Shown: in pieces, positions 29,464 through 38,268 of the stretch | Layout of the letters: each line of letters begins with the position of its first letter | Numbering within the stretch: position 1 is the stretch's first letter | Assembly (NCBI GenBank): GCA_039196715.1 | Contig: JBCCUP010000001.1 | Location: 124,001-188,000 of the forward strand | Length of the DNA: 64,000 bases | Origin: Pseudomonadota bacterium | GTDB lineage: Bacteria; Pseudomonadota; Gammaproteobacteria; CALCKW01 | Direction: 5' to 3' | Notes under the pieces: generated by a model | What the model saw: only the letters and a program-made list of their open reading frames with translations | The model's database searches: none | Told to the model about the DNA's origin: nothing | Made by a program: the position numbers and the translations under genes

Positions 29464-30014
29464 TCAACTTCGCACTGCTGGCGATGCTGCTGTTGGTTGC
29501 CGTCGCCTTGCTGCGACTGCGAGACCTCTTCACGGCGGCGATGCTGACCGGTATTTACAGTCTCGTCAGCGCCTGCTTCTTCATGGTCCAGGACGCCGTG
29601 GACGTCGCGTTCACCGAGGCGGCTGTGGGCGCGGGCATCACCACCGTGCTGTTCCTCGCCACCTTGTCGATGGTCGGTCGCGACGAGGCACCGATCAGCC
29701 GCATCCACCTGCCGGCCCTCGCCTGCACCCTGGCCTGCGGCGCCTTGCTGGTGTACGCCTCGCAGGACATGCCGGCGTGGGGCGACCCAAACGCCCCAGT
29801 CCACCAACACGTGGCCCCCCGGTACATCGAACACTCCGCTGACGAGGTCGGCCCGCCCAACATCGTGACCTCGGTGCTGGCGAGCTACCGGAGCTACGAC
29901 ACCATGGGCGAGGTCGGGGTTGTCTTCACCGCCGCCATCGGTGTGCTGTTGCTGCTGGGCAACGGCACCAAGCGCCGCCGCACGGCGCGCCGCGAGCCGG
30001 AGGACTCCGCGTGA
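29460..30014 (+). CDS. MrpA C-terminal/MrpB-type subunit (DUF4040 domain)
   Basis: A 184-residue membrane protein. The first part (FTAAMLTGIYSLVSACFFMVQDAVDVAFTEAAVG) is the DUF4040 module normally found in the C-terminal part of MrpA or fused to MrpB; the tail has NIVTSVLASYRSYDTMGEVGVVF, an MrpB-type segment ending in two helices. It thus carries a piece of MrpA as a separate gene. No ATG is available; TTG at 29460 overlaps the mrpG stop and GGAGGTGA lies 12 bases ahead. Confidence 0.88.
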   Translation: MINFALLAMLLLVAVALLRLRDLFTAAMLTGIYSLVSACFFMVQDAVDVAFTEAAVGAGITTVLFLATLSMVGRDEAPISRIHLPALACTLACGALLVYASQDMPAWGDPNAPVHQHVAPRYIEHSADEVGPPNIVTSVLASYRSYDTMGEVGVVFTAAIGVLLLLGNGTKRRRTARREPEDSA

Positions 30015-30451
30015 TCGACAAGCCCCGTTCCATGCAATCCAACCCCATCCTGCGCGGCGTGACGTCGATCACGATGGGGCCGATCCTGCTGTTCGCCTGG
30101 TACGTGCAATGGCACGGCGACTACGGCCCGGGCGGCGGTTTCCAGGCAGGTGTCATCTTTGCGGCTGCCGTGATTGCCTACGCGCTGATTTACGGCCTTG
30201 ACCGAGCGCAGCGGTTCATTCCACCGCCTGCGGCGGAGATCGGCGTCATGGCCGGCTGGCTGCTCTACATCGGCACCGGCGTGCTCAGCATGTTCCGCGG
30301 TGCCAATTTCCTCGACTACGACGTGATCGCGCACGATCCGCTGCACGGCCAACACTACGGCATCCTCGCCGTCGAGCTGGGCGTCGGCATCACCGTGGCG
30401 GCCGTGATGATCGTGCTGTTCTACGCCTTCGCAGGGAGACGCCACCGGTGA
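30011..30451 (+). CDS. mrpB: Na+/H+ antiporter subunit MrpB
   Basis: A 146-residue MnhB-domain protein with four hydrophobic helices. The family signature GPGGGFQAGVIFAAAVIAYALIYG and the late HYGILAVELGVGITVAAVMIVLFY are clear. GTG at 30011 overlaps the stop of the preceding gene and has GGAGGACTC before it. Confidence 0.93.
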   Translation: MIDKPRSMQSNPILRGVTSITMGPILLFAWYVQWHGDYGPGGGFQAGVIFAAAVIAYALIYGLDRAQRFIPPPAAEIGVMAGWLLYIGTGVLSMFRGANFLDYDVIAHDPLHGQHYGILAVELGVGITVAAVMIVLFYAFAGRRHR

Positions 30452-30801
30452 TCAGTCTGCTCAACTACTGGTTCGTGTTTGCGCTCATGCTGCTGGGTCT
30501 CTACGTCACGATATCGGCCAGCAACCTGGTCAAGAAGGTGGTAGGGCTCAACATCTTCCAGACCTCCGTGTTCGTGTTCTTCATCTCCATGGGCAAGGTG
30601 GCCGACGGCACGGCACCGATACTCGATTCAGCCTACAACGCCTACAGCAACCCCTTGCCCCACGTCCTGATCCTCACGGCCATCGTTGTCAGCGTTGCCA
30701 CCACCGCGCTGGCGCTCGCCCTCATCGTGCGCATCCGTGAGGCCTACGGTTCGGTGGAAGAATCCTTCATTCACGACGCGGACAACGACACGGCACCATG
30801 A
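30448..30801 (+). CDS. mrpC: Na+/H+ antiporter subunit MrpC (NuoK-like)
   Basis: A 117-residue NuoK-like subunit with three helices. NLVKKVVGLNIFQTSVFVFFISMG and ADGTAPILDSAYNAYSNPLPHVLILTAIVVSVATTALALALI are the MrpC core. GTG at 30448 overlaps the mrpB stop. The acidic tail ends at the mrpD start. Confidence 0.94.
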   Translation: MISLLNYWFVFALMLLGLYVTISASNLVKKVVGLNIFQTSVFVFFISMGKVADGTAPILDSAYNAYSNPLPHVLILTAIVVSVATTALALALIVRIREAYGSVEESFIHDADNDTAP

Positions 30802-32279
30802 GCGCTCAACTGCCCATCCTGGTCATCCTGTGGCCGCTGGTCGCGGCGCCGTTGTGCACCCTGTTGCACAACCGCCAGGTTGCCTGGATGTTCTCCGCTG
30901 TCGCCACCTGGGCGAGCTTGCTCACGGCGATCGGCCTATACATTCAAACGTCCGCCGGCGGGGAACTTGTCTACGAGCTCGGCGGTTGGCCACCACCGTG
31001 GGGCATCTCCGTCAACATCGACAGCCTGAACGCCCTGGTGCTGCTGTTGATCACCGGCATGGCCTCGGTGTTGATCTTCGCGTTTCCCGCCAGTCTGACG
31101 ATTCAATGGCTGGGCAACCGGGCGCGCTTGTACTACACGGCCTACCTGCTGTGTCTCGCCTCGTTGATCGGCATCACGATCACGGGCGACGCGTTCAACG
31201 TCTTCGTTTTTCTGGAAATCTCGTCGCTGAGCACCTACGCGCTCGTTGCAATGGGCCGTGACCGGCGCGCCCAGGTGGCGGCGTTCCGTTACCTGATCAT
31301 GGGCACCGTGGGCGCGACGTTCATCCTGATCAGCGTCGGCTTGCTGTACATGGTGACGGGCACCCTGAACATGGCCGATTTGGCCGAACGCATTCCCGCC
31401 CTGCACGACAACCGCGTGGTGCGCGCGGCCTTCGGCTTTTTCATCATCGGGGCCGGCGTCAAGGTGGCCATGTTTCCGATGCATTTCTGGCTGCCCGGTG
31501 CGTACAGCTATGCGCCCTCGATCGCGAGCGCCTTTCTCGCCGCGACAGCCACGAAGGTCGCGGTGTACATCATGCTGCGCTTCGTCTTCGGTGTGTTCGG
31601 TGCCGACCTGTTCTTCGACGTGCTCGCGCTCGACCAGGTGTTCCTGTTGTTCGCCACCGTCGGCATCGTTGTCGGCTCCCTCGCGGCACTCTACAAGGAC
31701 GATATCAAGGCCGTGCTGGCCTACTCCTCGGTGGCCCAGCTTGCGTACATGGTCCTGGGTATCGCTGTCGGATCCGTGTCCGGTCTGACCGCCGCGGTGG
31801 TCCACATCTTCAACCACGGGCTGATCAAGGCGGCCCTGTTCATTGTTCTGGCCGGCATCTTCGTGCGCTTTCAGTGCACCCGTCTGTCGGAGCTGGCCGG
31901 GCTCGGCAAGTACGCACCCTGGACGGTCGGCGCTTTCGGCGTCGGCGCAATGAGCCTGATCGGGATTCCGGGCACGGCCGGCTTCATTTCCAAGTGGTAC
32001 CTGCTGTTGTCGGTGCTTGAACACCACTGGTGGTTCATGGCCCTCGTGATAATCGGTTCCTCGCTGCTGGCCCTCGCCTACATGTGGCGTGTGATCGACG
32101 CACTGTGGTTGCGTGAGCCAACGCAGCTGGTGCAGGAACGCGGTCGTGAGGCCCCGCTCAACATGCTGATTCCCGCGTGGACACTCGCTGCAGCCAACTT
32201 CTTCTTCGGCATCGACACCACCGTCACCCTGGGCGCGGCGTCGCGGGCAGTCGCCTCGCTTCTCGGAGTCAGCTCATGA
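30798..32279 (+). CDS. mrpD: Na+/H+ antiporter subunit MrpD (proton-conducting, copy 1)
   Basis: A 493-residue NuoM/N/MrpD-type protein with about 14 hydrophobic helices. The proton-path residues are kept: Glu140 in FVFLEISSLSTY, Lys222 in GVKVAMFPMHFWLP, and a Lys in KDDIKAVLAYSSVAQL. The ATG at 30798 overlaps the mrpC stop. It is closest to canonical MrpD and directly follows mrpC as usual. Confidence 0.93.
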   Translation: MSAQLPILVILWPLVAAPLCTLLHNRQVAWMFSAVATWASLLTAIGLYIQTSAGGELVYELGGWPPPWGISVNIDSLNALVLLLITGMASVLIFAFPASLTIQWLGNRARLYYTAYLLCLASLIGITITGDAFNVFVFLEISSLSTYALVAMGRDRRAQVAAFRYLIMGTVGATFILISVGLLYMVTGTLNMADLAERIPALHDNRVVRAAFGFFIIGAGVKVAMFPMHFWLPGAYSYAPSIASAFLAATATKVAVYIMLRFVFGVFGADLFFDVLALDQVFLLFATVGIVVGSLAALYKDDIKAVLAYSSVAQLAYMVLGIAVGSVSGLTAAVVHIFNHGLIKAALFIVLAGIFVRFQCTRLSELAGLGKYAPWTVGAFGVGAMSLIGIPGTAGFISKWYLLLSVLEHHWWFMALVIIGSSLLALAYMWRVIDALWLREPTQLVQERGREAPLNMLIPAWTLAAANFFFGIDTTVTLGAASRAVASLLGVSS

Positions 32280-33745
32280 GCAACCCCGTCCCCGCGCTGG
32301 CGATCTGCCTGCCCTTGCTCGGCGCACTTCTGGTCCTGGTGAACCGAGAGCGGCCAAACCTGCGCGACGGCATCAGCCTGGTCACAACGGTGTTGTTGTT
32401 TTTCCTGGTGCTGTCGCTGTACGGGCCGGTGCTGGCCGGCGAGCAGCCGACGTGGCGCTTCATCGCGCCCATACCCGGGCTGGCAATGGGGTTTCGCGTC
32501 GAGCCCCTGGGCCTGCTGTTCGCCACGGTTGCCTCCGGTCTCTGGATCGTGACCACGGTTTACGCAATCGGCTACATGCGGCGAAACAAGGAAAAACGTC
32601 ACACGATGTTTTTCTTCTGTTTTGCGATCGCGATCGCGGCGGCCATGGGTGTGGCTTTCTCGGCAGACTTGCTGACGCTGTTCGTGTTCTACGAAGCCCT
32701 GACCCTCTCGACCTACCCGCTGGTGGCGCACAAGCAGACCCCGGAGGCCCGCCGCGGCGCGAAGATCTACCTGGCGTTTCTGCTCTCCACGTCCATCGGC
32801 CTGTTGCTGGTCGCGATCATCGCCACCTACGAGATCGCCGGCACACTGCAGTTCACTGAGGGCGGCGTGCTCGACGGCCAGGTCGGACCCTTCGGGTTGA
32901 CCGTGTTGGTGTGCCTGTTCGCCTTCGGCATCTGCAAGGCCGCGCTCATGCCAGTGCACCGGTGGCTGCCGTCGGCCATGGTCGCACCGACGCCAGTCAG
33001 CGCCTTGTTACACGCCGTCGCAGTGGTCAAGGCGGGCGTGTTCACGATCGTGAAGGTGGTTGTGTACATCATCGGTATCGACAACCTCAGTGCGACCGGT
33101 GCCGGGGACATCGTCCTCTGGGTCGCCGCCATCACCCTGACACTCGCGTCGATCATCGCGCTGCGCAAGGACAACCTGAAGGCACGCCTGGCGTATTCCA
33201 CGGTCGGCCAACTCGCCTACGTGGTACTCGGCGCCATGCTGGCAAACAGCGCGGGCCTGCTCGGGGCGAGCATGCAGATTCCGATGCACGCGGTGGGCAA
33301 GATCACACTGTTCTTTTGCGCGGGCGCCATCTACGTGGCGACACACAAGACCGAAATCAGTCAACTCGACGGCCTCGGTCACCGCATGCCCTTCACCTTT
33401 GCGGCCTTCTTCATCGGCTCGCTGAGCATCATCGGGTTGCCGCCCATGGGGGGTGCCTGGAGCAAGTGGTTCCTGCTGATGGGCACGGCTGACGCTCAGC
33501 AGTGGGTTCTCATGGGCCTGCTGTTGCTGTCGTCGTTGCTGAACATCGCCTACCTCCTGCCGATCGTCGGCCGCGGCTTTTTCAGACCGTTGCCGGCCGA
33601 GGACGCCGAGCGGTTGCCACCGGGCACGCTGGAGGAGGCGCCGATGACGTGTGTCATCCCCCTCGGATTGACCGCAGCAGGGTGCGTGGTGCTGTTCCTC
33701 TACGCGGACACCTTGCACGATTTCCTGTTGCCACTTTTCAAGTAG
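32276..33745 (+). CDS. Proton-conducting membrane subunit, NuoM/MrpD-like (copy 2)
   Basis: A 489-residue second NuoM/MrpD-type subunit. Glu140 (FVFYEALTLSTYPLVA), Lys221 (GICKAALMPVHRWLP) and the Lys of KDNLKARLAYSTVGQL are all present, so it should be able to move protons. It differs too much from copy 1 to be a recent duplicate. The ATG at 32276 overlaps the copy 1 stop. It stands where canonical operons have no further large subunit. Confidence 0.92.
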   Translation: MSNPVPALAICLPLLGALLVLVNRERPNLRDGISLVTTVLLFFLVLSLYGPVLAGEQPTWRFIAPIPGLAMGFRVEPLGLLFATVASGLWIVTTVYAIGYMRRNKEKRHTMFFFCFAIAIAAAMGVAFSADLLTLFVFYEALTLSTYPLVAHKQTPEARRGAKIYLAFLLSTSIGLLLVAIIATYEIAGTLQFTEGGVLDGQVGPFGLTVLVCLFAFGICKAALMPVHRWLPSAMVAPTPVSALLHAVAVVKAGVFTIVKVVVYIIGIDNLSATGAGDIVLWVAAITLTLASIIALRKDNLKARLAYSTVGQLAYVVLGAMLANSAGLLGASMQIPMHAVGKITLFFCAGAIYVATHKTEISQLDGLGHRMPFTFAAFFIGSLSIIGLPPMGGAWSKWFLLMGTADAQQWVLMGLLLLSSLLNIAYLLPIVGRGFFRPLPAEDAERLPPGTLEEAPMTCVIPLGLTAAGCVVLFLYADTLHDFLLPLFK

Positions 33746-33754
33746 GGCAGAGCC

Positions 33755-34006
33755 ATGGACAAAAAAACCGCCGAAAACACGTGGTTCGACAAGCCGGAGA
33801 ACGTCAGGAAAATCATCTGGGCGCTCGGCATCGTCTGCGCCGCCCTGTTTCTCGCCGACTTCTTCTACCACAAGCACGCGCACTTCGCCGTGGAGAACGT
33901 GTTCGGTTTTTACGCCTTGTACGGGTTCATCATGTGCGTGTTGCTGGTCCTCGCGGCAAAGCTCATGCGCGTCTTTCTGATGCGCGACGAGGACTACTAT
34001 GATTGA
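33755..34006 (+). CDS. Small two-helix membrane protein of the Mrp-like operon
   Basis: An 83-residue protein with two hydrophobic helices (about 20-36 and 48-67), a charged N-terminus and an acidic end (RDEDYYD). The ATG follows copy 2 by nine bases and its last codons overlap the next gene's ATG by eight bases, so it is part of the complex's operon. I do not recognise a family. It may be a small structural subunit between the antiporter-like subunits. Confidence 0.75.
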   Translation: MDKKTAENTWFDKPENVRKIIWALGIVCAALFLADFFYHKHAHFAVENVFGFYALYGFIMCVLLVLAAKLMRVFLMRDEDYYD

Positions 34007-35690
34007 CGGTCTGAACCCCGCGCTGATCCTGATCTTCGGCGCGCTGCTGGTCCCGCTCTTCCCGCAACCCTGGCGCACGGCCTACGTCATCGCCTTACCG
34101 CTGGTGTCGATGCTGCAGTTGGTGTTGCACCCCTACGGCAGCTTCGCCGAAGTGCCGCTGTACGAGATGACGCTCGAGACCTTCCGTCTGGACGGTTTGA
34201 GCTTCGTGTTCGGCCTGATCTTCCACATCGCTGCGGTGCTTGGCGTGATCTACGCCCTGCACGACGACGATCCCGTGCACCCGACAGCCGGTCTGCTCTA
34301 CGCGGGCTCCGCCATCGGCGCGGCGTTTGCGGGTGACCTTGTCACACTGTTCGTCTACTGGGAGCTCACGGCCGCGTCCTCGGTATTCCTGATCTGGGCA
34401 CGGCGCACCGAATCCGCCTTCAAGGCGGGCATGCGGTACCTCATCATCCAGATCGGCTCTGGCGTCATCCTGCTCGCTGGCCTGGTGCTGCACTACAACG
34501 AGAGCGGGTCGATCACCTTTGCCGCGATGGACCTCGACACCGTCGGCGGCAAGCTGATCTTCCTCGCTTTCGGTATCAAGTGCGCCTTCCCGTTCCTGCA
34601 CAACTGGTTGCAGGACACCTACCCCGAGGCGACGGCCAGCGGCACGGTGCTGTTGTCGGCGTTCACGACCAAACTCGCGGTGTATGCTCTCGCGCGCGGC
34701 TATGCCGGCACCGACATGCTGATCTGGATCGGGGCTGCAATGACCGCCTTCCCGATCTTCTACGCGGTGATCGAGAACGACTTGCGCCGGGTGTTGGCGT
34801 ACAGCCTGAACAACCAGTTGGGCTTCATGGTCGTCGGCATCGGCATCGGCACCCAGCTCTCGATCAACGGCGCAGCCGCTCACGCGTTCTGCCACATCCT
34901 CTACAAGGCGCTGCTGTTCATGAGCATGGGCGCAGTGCTGCTGCGCGCCGGCACCTGCAAGGGCTCCGAGCTCGGTGGCCTCTACAAGTCGATGCCGTTC
35001 ACCACTGTGTGCTGCATCATCGGTGCGGCATCGATCTCGGCCTTCCCGTTGTTCAGCGGCTTCGTGTCGAAGTCCATGATTGTCTCGGCGGTCGCCTACG
35101 AGCACCTGACCGTGGTGTGGCTGATGTTGATCTTTGCATCCGCCGGCGTGTTCCACCATTCGGGTATCAAGATCCCCTACTTCGCCTTTTTCGCGCACGA
35201 CAGCGGCATCCGCTGTGAAGAGGCCCCACTGAGCATGCGCATTGCGATGGGCATCACCGCGGCGCTGTGCATCGGCATCGGGGTGTTTCCCGGCTTGCTG
35301 TACGCCATCCTGCCCTACCCGGTTGACTACGTGCCCTACACCACGGCGCACGTGATCACCCAACTCCAGCTGTTGATGTACTCGGCTCTGGCGTTCACGG
35401 TGATGATGGTGTGGAAGATCTACCCACCGGAACTCCGGTCGGTCGTACTCGACACCGATTGGTTCTACCGCAGGCTGCTCGCGCGCACGGTGCCGCCGGC
35501 GCTCGACGCCGTGTTCGACCGCGTCTACCACGCCCAGGCCTACGCGTTGACCACGACCATTGTCGCCGTCAAACGCGCCGGCAGCGCCTTTGCCAGAAGC
35601 GCCCTCGCGCGCGACAACCAGAGCACCAATATGGTCACCTGGGCCGTGCTCGCGCTCGCTGTCAGTATCGCCTGGGGCATGCGCGGCTGA
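33999..35690 (+). CDS. Proton-conducting membrane subunit, NuoL/MrpA/D-like (copy 3)
   Basis: A 563-residue third antiporter-type subunit with about 14-16 helices. It keeps Glu122 (FVYWELTAASSVFLIWARR) and Lys194 (GIKCAFPFLHNWLQDTYPEA), but the later Lys is Arg (ENDLRRVLAYSLNNQL). The C-terminus carries an extra segment ending in an amphipathic stretch and one more helix (NMVTWAVLALAVSIAW), reminiscent of the lateral-helix tail of NuoL. It closes the operon seven bases before the convergent regulator gene. Confidence 0.91.
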   Translation: MIDGLNPALILIFGALLVPLFPQPWRTAYVIALPLVSMLQLVLHPYGSFAEVPLYEMTLETFRLDGLSFVFGLIFHIAAVLGVIYALHDDDPVHPTAGLLYAGSAIGAAFAGDLVTLFVYWELTAASSVFLIWARRTESAFKAGMRYLIIQIGSGVILLAGLVLHYNESGSITFAAMDLDTVGGKLIFLAFGIKCAFPFLHNWLQDTYPEATASGTVLLSAFTTKLAVYALARGYAGTDMLIWIGAAMTAFPIFYAVIENDLRRVLAYSLNNQLGFMVVGIGIGTQLSINGAAAHAFCHILYKALLFMSMGAVLLRAGTCKGSELGGLYKSMPFTTVCCIIGAASISAFPLFSGFVSKSMIVSAVAYEHLTVVWLMLIFASAGVFHHSGIKIPYFAFFAHDSGIRCEEAPLSMRIAMGITAALCIGIGVFPGLLYAILPYPVDYVPYTTAHVITQLQLLMYSALAFTVMMVWKIYPPELRSVVLDTDWFYRRLLARTVPPALDAVFDRVYHAQAYALTTTIVAVKRAGSAFARSALARDNQSTNMVTWAVLALAVSIAWGMRG

Positions 35691-35697
35691 GCGTGGG

Positions 35698-36336
35698 TCA
35701 GCCCATACCCGAGCTGCGCGCACGCAGGATGAGCCGGGCGCGGCTGTTGACATCGAAGGCCCGCATGATGTGTGACACGTGGCTTTTCACCGTGCCCTCC
35801 GCGATGCCAAGCGCCGCCGCGATCTCCGCGTTGCTCTGACCGCCGAGCACGCAGTGGAGCACCTGGCGCCGCCGACGTGAGAGCAGGATCGGCGGGTCAG
35901 CCAGCGGGGGCTGGCCACCGTCGCCGTGTGATGACACCAGCGTCGGGAAATACCGCGCACCTGAAAGCACGGTCTCAATCGCCATCAGCAACGACGGCAC
36001 GGACGCCGATTTCGGCACGAAACCGTCGCAGCCCGCTTCGCGCGTCGCTTCCACATTCGCCGCGGATTCGTCCGCGGCAAAGTGCAACACCACCAACCGC
36101 GCGCACTGGCGCCGCATCGCATCGAGGTACATGGTCTCGCGTTGCCCGACCGGCAAATGGTCCAGCAGCAGCAGGTGATTGGCCGCCCGAGCCAACTGCA
36201 TTCGGGCCTCGGGCAATGCCGGCACGGCGACCACGTGATCGACGGCAACCAGCGACTGGACGGCGGAAGTGAGCGCATCGCGCACGATCGGATGCCGGTC
36301 GACTATCAACACCGACAAACCCACGATTTCTGTCAC
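35698..36336 (-). CDS. LuxR/NarL-type response regulator with altered receiver
   Basis: A 212-residue regulator. The receiver (about 7-120) has Asp13 and the probable acceptor Asp59 (LLLLDHLP) and a Lys in VPKSAS, but the second acidic residue is Arg (VDRHP) and the Ser/Thr switch is replaced (VLHFAAD). The C-terminal helix-turn-helix is standard (LSRRRRQVLHCVLGGQSNAEIAAALGIAEGTVKSHV). GTG at 36336 has AGAGG at eight bases. No histidine kinase is adjacent. It converges on the Mrp operon and diverges from gltA. Confidence 0.88.
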   Translation of the reverse strand: MTEIVGLSVLIVDRHPIVRDALTSAVQSLVAVDHVVAVPALPEARMQLARAANHLLLLDHLPVGQRETMYLDAMRRQCARLVVLHFAADESAANVEATREAGCDGFVPKSASVPSLLMAIETVLSGARYFPTLVSSHGDGGQPPLADPPILLSRRRRQVLHCVLGGQSNAEIAAALGIAEGTVKSHVSHIMRAFDVNSRARLILRARSSGMG

Positions 36337-36824
36337 CGCTGGGGCCTCTCGGACAGCGCACCGCTCGCCTGACGGACGCGCGCGCGCGCGGAAGTCGGCG
36401 TCGCTGTTAGCGCCTCGGAAGGGCTGAATGCTGCGGTGCACAACGACGCTGTTTGCCCCGCACGACGGCAGATCCCCACCGTCACGAAAAACCGGACCCA
36501 ACGACCGGGTCGACGCGAGATGGTGCGAGATATTGGCATTTTTGCGTGAATTCCTGAACGTTCGGCACTATAGCAATGACCAATACAGATGATTATGCGA
36601 CGTTTTCATCGACAAACCGGGAATTTCCGGCAAGAATTCTGCGAGTCATCTGAGTCACGACGCTCGCCGATCCGCCGCCACCCGGCGGTTTGCGGGCCAC
36701 CGGCAGGGTCTTTCAGCGTGACGGTTTTGCTGCGGGTGCGCAAAGCACTCACCACGACGGCTTCACGCCGCGCCGGGGCGCAGCACCCTGTCGAACCAAT
36801 CACAGCCAACGTCGAGGAATACGC
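36337..36824. other. Divergent intergenic region, regulator and gltA
   Basis: About 490 bases upstream of both the LuxR-type gene and gltA. It contains a (CG)7 tract (36377-36390), then an AT-rich stretch near 36530-36620 that is the best place for the gltA promoter (for instance TATAGC at 36570). No ORF longer than noise is supported. The gltA leader would then be some 200 bases. Confidence 0.5.
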
Positions 36825-38111
36825 ATGTCCGACAAACACGTCACGGTTACCGATCCCACATCGGGCAAGACCGCAGAGTTACCGGTCGTCGAGGGCACGG
36901 TCGGGCACAACGCAATCGATGTGCGCTCGTTGGCGAAACAGACAGGCTACTTCACGTACGACCCCGGTTTCGCTGCAACCGCATCGTGCAGCAGTGCCAT
37001 CACCTATATCGATGGCGAGCAAGGCATCCTGCTGCACCGCGGCTACCCAATCGAGCAACTGGCCGAAAAATCGAGCTACCTCGAGGTGTGCTACCTGCTG
37101 CTCAAGGGCGAGCTCCCGGACGCGACCCAATCGCAGGATTTCGAAAACATCATCAAGAACCACACGATGGTGCACGAAAACATCGGGCAATTCATGCAGG
37201 GCTTCAGGCACGACGCTCACCCGATGGCGATGTTGTCGGCCACCGTTGCCGCGCTCGCGTCCTTCTACCACGACTCGATCGACATCAACGACCCCGAGCA
37301 CCGGCAAATCACGGCGCACCGCCTGATTGCCAAAATGCCAACTCTGGCATCCTACTGTTACAAACACTTCCGTGGACAGCCGTTTGTCTACCCGCGCAAC
37401 AACCTCGGCTACTCCGAGAACTTCCTGCACCTGATGTTTGCCGTACCAGCCGAGGAATACACGCCGTCACCCGCTGCGGTGCGCGCATTGGAAACCTTGC
37501 TGATCTTGCATGCAGACCACGAGCAGAATGCCTCCACCTCAACCGTGCGACTCGCTGGCAGCTCCGGTGCAAACCCCTTCGCATCGATCGCCGCCGGCAT
37601 CGCCTGCCTCTGGGGACCGGCCCACGGGGGTGCAAACGAGGCCGTGATGAACATGCTCGACAGCATCATGGAATCGGGCGAAACCATTGAGAGCACCATC
37701 GCCCGGGCGAAAGACAAGAACGACCCATTCCGACTGATGGGCTTCGGCCACCGCGTCTACAAGAACTACGACCCCCGCGCCACGTGCATCCAGGGTGTCT
37801 GCCACGACTTGCTGGACGAGCTCGGAGGCGATCAGCCGCTGTTCCAGCTGGCCCGCGAACTCGAAGAGGCTGTGCTCGCCGACGACTACTTCAAGGAGCG
37901 CAAGTTGTTCCCGAACGTCGACTTCTACTCGGGCATCATCCTGCGTGCGCTCAACATCCCGATGAGCATGTTCACGGTGATGTTTGCGATGGCACGTACT
38001 GTGGGGTGGATCGCACACTGGCAGGAGATGCACACCGACCCGCACTTCCGGATCGGCCGTCCGCAGCAGATCTACACCGGCGCCACGCGCCGCGAGTACC
38101 CCGGGTCCTGA
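36825..38111 (+). CDS. gltA: Citrate synthase (type II)
   Basis: A 428-residue citrate synthase joining acetyl-CoA and oxaloacetate to start the citric-acid cycle. [51 protein letters not shown] (catalytic His), [14 protein letters not shown] (second His) and the Asp in PNVDFYSG are all present. GAGGAA precedes the ATG at 36825. The 428 residues and extended N-terminus fit the hexameric, NADH-sensitive gamma/alpha-proteobacterial type. Confidence 0.97.
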   Translation: MSDKHVTVTDPTSGKTAELPVVEGTVGHNAIDVRSLAKQTGYFTYDPGFAATASCSSAITYIDGEQGILLHRGYPIEQLAEKSSYLEVCYLLLKGELPDATQSQDFENIIKNHTMVHENIGQFMQGFRHDAHPMAMLSATVAALASFYHDSIDINDPEHRQITAHRLIAKMPTLASYCYKHFRGQPFVYPRNNLGYSENFLHLMFAVPAEEYTPSPAAVRALETLLILHADHEQNASTSTVRLAGSSGANPFASIAAGIACLWGPAHGGANEAVMNMLDSIMESGETIESTIARAKDKNDPFRLMGFGHRVYKNYDPRATCIQGVCHDLLDELGGDQPLFQLARELEEAVLADDYFKERKLFPNVDFYSGIILRALNIPMSMFTVMFAMARTVGWIAHWQEMHTDPHFRIGRPQQIYTGATRREYPGS

Positions 38112-38148
38112 CGCCACCGGATCGCCCGGACCCGCACGTGGCATGGCG

Positions 38149-38172
38149 GCCGGTGCACCACGTTGCACCGGC
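38149..38172 (+). terminator. Hairpin downstream of gltA
   Basis: GCCGGTGCA (38149-38157) and TGCACCGGC (38164-38172) make a perfect nine-base stem with a CCACGT loop, 37 bases after the gltA stop. No T tract follows, so it is either a 3'-end stabiliser or part of a factor-dependent terminator. Confidence 0.5.
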
Positions 38173-38220
38173 ACGCGACTGGTAGAACTACGGACTTGCG
38201 CTCCGCTGAGAAAGCTCTCA

Positions 38221-38251
38221 AGGTGCAACAGAGCCTGATCTGTTGCCACCT
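38221..38251 (+). other. Hairpin in the leader of the DUF3179 gene
   Basis: AGGTGCAACAG (38221-38231) pairs with CTGTTGCCACCT (38240-38251), with one bulged base and an eight-base loop. It ends just before the ribosome site AAGGGGG of the DUF3179 gene, so it could affect translation or mRNA stability. No known riboswitch family is recognised. Confidence 0.45.
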
Positions 38252-38268
38252 CAAGGGGGTTAGCCGAC

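Noticed and set aside
34095-35753. A 552-codon open frame on the minus strand opposite the third antiporter subunit
   Set aside because: Composition is Arg/Gly/His/Asp-rich with no motif, and the opposite strand has an unmistakable membrane subunit. Such frames are common in GC-rich DNA; those at 56-1711, 30936-32027 and 25542-27005 were dropped for the same reason.
36377-36390. (CG)7 tract as a functional Z-DNA element
   Set aside because: Short CG runs are expected by chance in GC-rich DNA and nothing around it suggests a role.
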